Origin: Cololabis saira
Lineage: Eukaryota; Chordata; Actinopteri; Beloniformes; Belonidae
DNA: 64,000 nt
Reading direction: 5' to 3'
Assembly (NCBI RefSeq): GCF_033807715.1
Contig: NC_084592.1
Location: 25,636,001-25,700,000, forward strand
The notes under the pieces are model-generated. The model saw nothing but the letters and a program-made list of their open reading frames with translations, made no database searches and was not told the origin of the DNA. Every line of letters starts with the position of its first letter. Within the stretch, counting starts at the first letter, position 1. Made by a program: the position numbers and the translations under genes. Below are positions 60,780 through 64,000 of the stretch, piece after piece.

Positions 60780-61040
60780 GTGTTAAGGACAGGGACCGGC
60801 AGGGAAATCAGCTGTCAGCAGCCAGATACTTCCGTTCTTCTCATTAATTACTTTTGGGGAAAGAGAAGTGGAGGCCAAATTAGTATTGATTGTGGTGGGC
60901 CAGTATAGGGCCAGTTTCACTGGCCTTTCTCACACGTCATTGCCTCTCCTCATCCCCATTAAGTGAGAACAAGAGGGATCAGTGGCAAGCTGAGACCTTA
61001 TTAAAGACAGGACCTCGGAGTGGCAGACAGGCTAGCTAGC
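60780..61040. other. Possible conserved non-coding element
   Basis: Unique block with CATTAATTACTTTTGGGG, AATTAGTATTGATTG, CCCCATTAAGTGAGAACAAG and CTTATTAAAGACAGG. GC-balanced and lacking repeats. Confidence 0.3.
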
Positions 61041-61379
61041 ACACAAACCTTCTCGATGTGAAAGTAGGCAACACTTCTTTTCTATTTGTATCCATCCATC
61101 TTTTAATCCCCTTTCCACTGCTTTGGTGCAGACTGTCAATAAGAGGATAAAAGTTTAAATGTAGTGGGTTAGTTTAAAGTCAGAACCTGTCCATTGTCAG
61201 ACTTCATCCCACTGGATTTCTTTGATTTCTTTGTCTTTTGTTTTTCTTTTTTTTACCTCTGTTTCCTCAGTCCATGCCTGAAAGTCACAGCAGAAGAGTA
61301 TTAATGGTTCAGAGCTCACCAAAAGGAGCTTTTTTTTCCTTTTTGCTTTTTCTCTCTACTACCGCAACCCATGCTTTTG

Positions 61380-61500
61380 TTGCGTGACTGATGATTTTAA
61401 TTACCTGTTAACTCCCTGTACTCAGCAGATCCACATGATAAATGGTCCGAAAGGCTGTTAAAGCCACCATCTGGATGGGGAAATGGAACTTTTCCACACT
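61380..61500. other. Possible conserved non-coding element
   Basis: TGACTGATGATTTTAATTAC followed by CTGTTAACTCCC, CCACATGATAAATGGTCC and AAGCCACCATCTGGATGGGG. Contains a TTTAATTA core and E-box-like CATCTGGATG. Inferred only. Confidence 0.3.
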
Positions 61501-61929
61501 GTCATACAAAAGACAAGCACAGCAGCGGGGGTGGATTGCAGGTGTGCCTAAGGGAGAACATGAAACTGTCCCAGTTTAGATGGAGTTGACTGCTATTTAG
61601 TGTCACACGGGTCACATCAATTTTTCTCTTGTGGAATTCCAGAGAGCCACTTTGTGGCTCTCTGGAAGAGGAGGTCCATATCACTACAGTAGGGGGAAAG
61701 ATTGCTGCAGGAAATTGGACAACAAATTACTGCATTTTACATGGACACTGTAGCCGAGAATGTGGAGGAAGGAAAATGTAGCAACAATGAAATCAAATCA
61801 AAGCAGGCATTATGTACAAATGGACAGGTGGTATGTGAGGTCCAGCATGGTCAGAAGCTATGAAAACAAATAGTGAAGATAAAGTGTAAAGCAGTATGGA
61901 AACACAATATAAATTCTTCTGATATATTT

Positions 61930-62740
61930 TAGAGATGCACCAATCGAATGGCAACCGATCATAATCGGCCGATAGTGCCCCTATCGGTTTTGAATTCATA
62001 TGCCTTGATCGTCAGCCGCTTTTTGTTGTAGAAGACATCGGGTTTAAACGCGTCGTTAGTTGCTTGGATCCACGGTACGCTCTGCAGAGTCGTGAATATT
62101 TCACCGATTAATGCCCACGGAGTTATACAAACTACTGTATATACAGTCACATCCAAGGCCTTATGCAGGACGACAATCGTGTCAGTCGGCGTCACAAGTG
62201 ACATTTGGAGTTGTAGTGTGTCACTCACACTCACAAGAGTTTTGTGGGTCACACGCAGCGGATACGATCGCTAAAGCTTTCGTAAAGCTTTCATAATTCA
62301 TTTTTTATTTTAAGATGTAATTCCTTTTTCCACAGGAAAACTAAGGTTTATAGTTTACAGCTTGTATCAACTCTAAGAGTGACATGTCTACTGTTGTCTG
62401 TGTTGGTGCACATGTTGTGTTGTGCATATAATTATTACCACAAGAAAGCTTAAGCTAGTAAGCTACACTTACTCTTTGTAAGCGGAGTCCAAGTCGTCTC
62501 TAAGAGTCTACAGGGTGAAATATTGCACATTGCCTCAGCCTGCAATAAAACAGTGGTCAATTAATGATACTTTCTCATCACCTAATTTTGATACCTAATA
62601 ATACAATGTCAGTGTTGTGTACATGAGACAACAATATTGAAGAATTTATGGATTTCACACTGTGATCGGTGATCAGCAATATTGGGATCGGCAGATACTT
62701 TTGGTAATCGGCCCATAAAATCCTGATTGGTGCATCTCTA
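61930..62740. mobile_element. hAT element, 811 bp
   Basis: Inverted ends TAGAGATGCACCAATC and GATTGGTGCATCTCTA are perfect over 16 bp. Flanking 8-mers ATATATTT (61922-61929) and ATGTATTT (62741-62748) differ at one base. Subterminal ATCGGCCGATAG / GATCGGCAGAT words are typical of this fish hAT family. No transposase domain is readable; the 97-codon minus frame inside shows no recognised motif. Confidence 0.92.
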
Positions 62741-63589
62741 ATGTATTTATGGAAACGCTGCAGAAAACAAACACTTATTGGTGTGAAGGCTAGAATCAAC
62801 ATATGTTGTGCCAAGAAATCAGTTTTTATATAAATTCTATATTTTCTTGGTTTAAAAGTTGCTTATGGCAACTCATTATGCACATATGGAAGTAAATACC
62901 TGAATGATGAAAAGGAATGGTGTTGAATATCTCTGATTTAATTTTGACCTGACCCTCAAAGGGAAAAGCAAAACAGAAAATTAATATGGAAAAAGTCCTT
63001 ACTGCACCCTTTTATTTCCTCTTTTCAGGCCCTCCCCAGATGATCATAAACATGATCTATAAAATATTAGAATAAATAGAAAATCATCAGTTTGGGTATG
63101 TACACATACTGTAGTTTTCTTCCTTTCTTTTAACCAGATGATCTTGTTTAGTCTTTTCAGGGTTTATTTTCTTCTTCAAGTTGTTCTTTATGGGCTAACC
63201 TGACTTTTTTTTTTTTTTGCTCCTTGGTAATAAACCTTTGTTCTGTCAGCTTCTTTAATGTTTTTAAAACCATCAAACAAATTAACCACAGGGCAATCCT
63301 TAAAAAAATCCTTGAAAAAAGTGAAAAGAAAGGGGCAAGGAGATTGAAAAATGCCTGACCAGTGATTCCTCAAATCAAATATCTTTCACTGGCCCATTGA
63401 TAAATAGATCTGGATTGTAATTTAAACTCCTGCTGAAACTACAGTCAAGTGAATAAGACGTTTAGCAATTCCTCTAAAATTGCCAGACAGGTGATTGTTG
63501 CTATTTGCTGACTTGGACAGTGTCTGTAGCATCCACTGGTTTGCCTGGAGGTTGCCAGCTAACCCTTGGAAATGCTGCACAATGCTCCT

Positions 63590-63790
63590 GGGAAACTTGG
63601 CAACTGTTTGTAATGTTTTCTACTTGTCAAGATTAATTTATTCTGCAGAAAGATGAACTCCACATTGTTTGGAATCAACACTATAACCCTTCCCATATTA
63701 TTGGACAGCAACATACACTTGTGTCATACACTTGATGCTCCTTGGCATCATGGGAGCACACGCCTGTCTTAAATTTTTTGGAGAGGGGAC
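63590..63790 (-). pseudogene. Tc1-type (family B) terminal-region fragment
   Basis: CTTGGCAACTGTTTGTAATG, TTTTCTACTTGTCAAG, TTGTTTGGAATCAACACTAT and AACCCTTCCCATATTATTGG, then CTCCTTGGCATCATG, follow the order of the family B minus-strand sequence encoding the transposase N-terminal part. Highly diverged. Confidence 0.65.
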
Positions 63791-64000
63791 CAAACCACTT
63801 TCCTACAACTTGGAGTGAATCATGTTGTCAAGATGAACACAAGCGACATACACCTGTGTTTGCTACATGGCAACTTCTCATCGAGTTGTATATAAGTCAA
63901 ATGGGAAATACAGTTTATTGTTGTGATATAAACTAAAGAAAATAAAGACAATAACCAAACAAATATGATTAAAAAGCATACAACTTGGATATGTAACTGT

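Noticed and set aside
63028..63075. Exon-like TTTTCAG followed by GCCCTCCCCAG, resembling the acceptor and start of the FN3 exon
   Set aside because: The phase 1 reading runs only about 15 codons (GPPQMIINMIYKILE) to a TAA, with no FN3-2 motifs and no donor; coincidental.

Overview
This is vertebrate, almost certainly teleost fish, nuclear DNA. It is AT-rich and intron-dominated, packed with L2-type and other LINEs, Tc1/mariner, hAT, Tigger, Kolobok-like and Harbinger DNA transposons, gypsy-type solo LTRs, and very long (GT)n, (TTTC)n, (CCTT)n and (ATTC)n microsatellites. No bacterial or organellar gene structure is present. The species cannot be read from the window.

The only host coding sequence I can support is two consecutive exons of one plus-strand gene, an Eph receptor tyrosine kinase that best fits EphA6 (epha6). 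The first (4306-4461, 156 bp) encodes the cysteine-rich juxta-ligand-binding segment. The second (12322-12657, 336 bp) encodes the first fibronectin type III domain. Both have canonical splice sites and phase 1 boundaries that join cleanly. The preceding ligand-binding-domain exon lies upstream of the window. I could not find the next exon (second FN3 domain), so the third intron segment runs more than 51 kb to the window end. The whole window is therefore intronic apart from 492 coding bases.

Layout: 1-4305, intron with a degraded hAT carrying a BED-finger piece and a 115-bp GT tract. 4462-12321, intron with an L2-like LINE split by a DNA transposon, a complete non-autonomous hAT that keeps a transposase C-terminal domain, a SINE-like repeat and a reverse-oriented solo LTR. 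12658-30000, a Tc1 element with a Tigger element nested at its TA, a hAT carrying swollen microsatellites, an LTR-like block, and pieces of a second Tc1-type family. 30000-39200, a Harbinger remnant, a DIRS-like inverted-repeat element, a Kolobok-like element split by a LINE, and several MITEs. 39200-54300, an old Tc1-type element split by a solo LTR, and a LINE copy whose reverse-transcriptase frame is followed, in the same frame, by an unexplained 199-codon open stretch encoding a membrane segment and a coiled coil. 54300-64000, mostly unique intron, a LINE 3' end, a hAT with target-site duplications, and stretches that look like conserved non-coding elements.

The main biology is an Eph receptor gene with giant introns that act as a transposon archive. 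Many insertions can be dated relative to each other because they are nested. The least explained item is the membrane/coiled-coil frame at 51903-52502.
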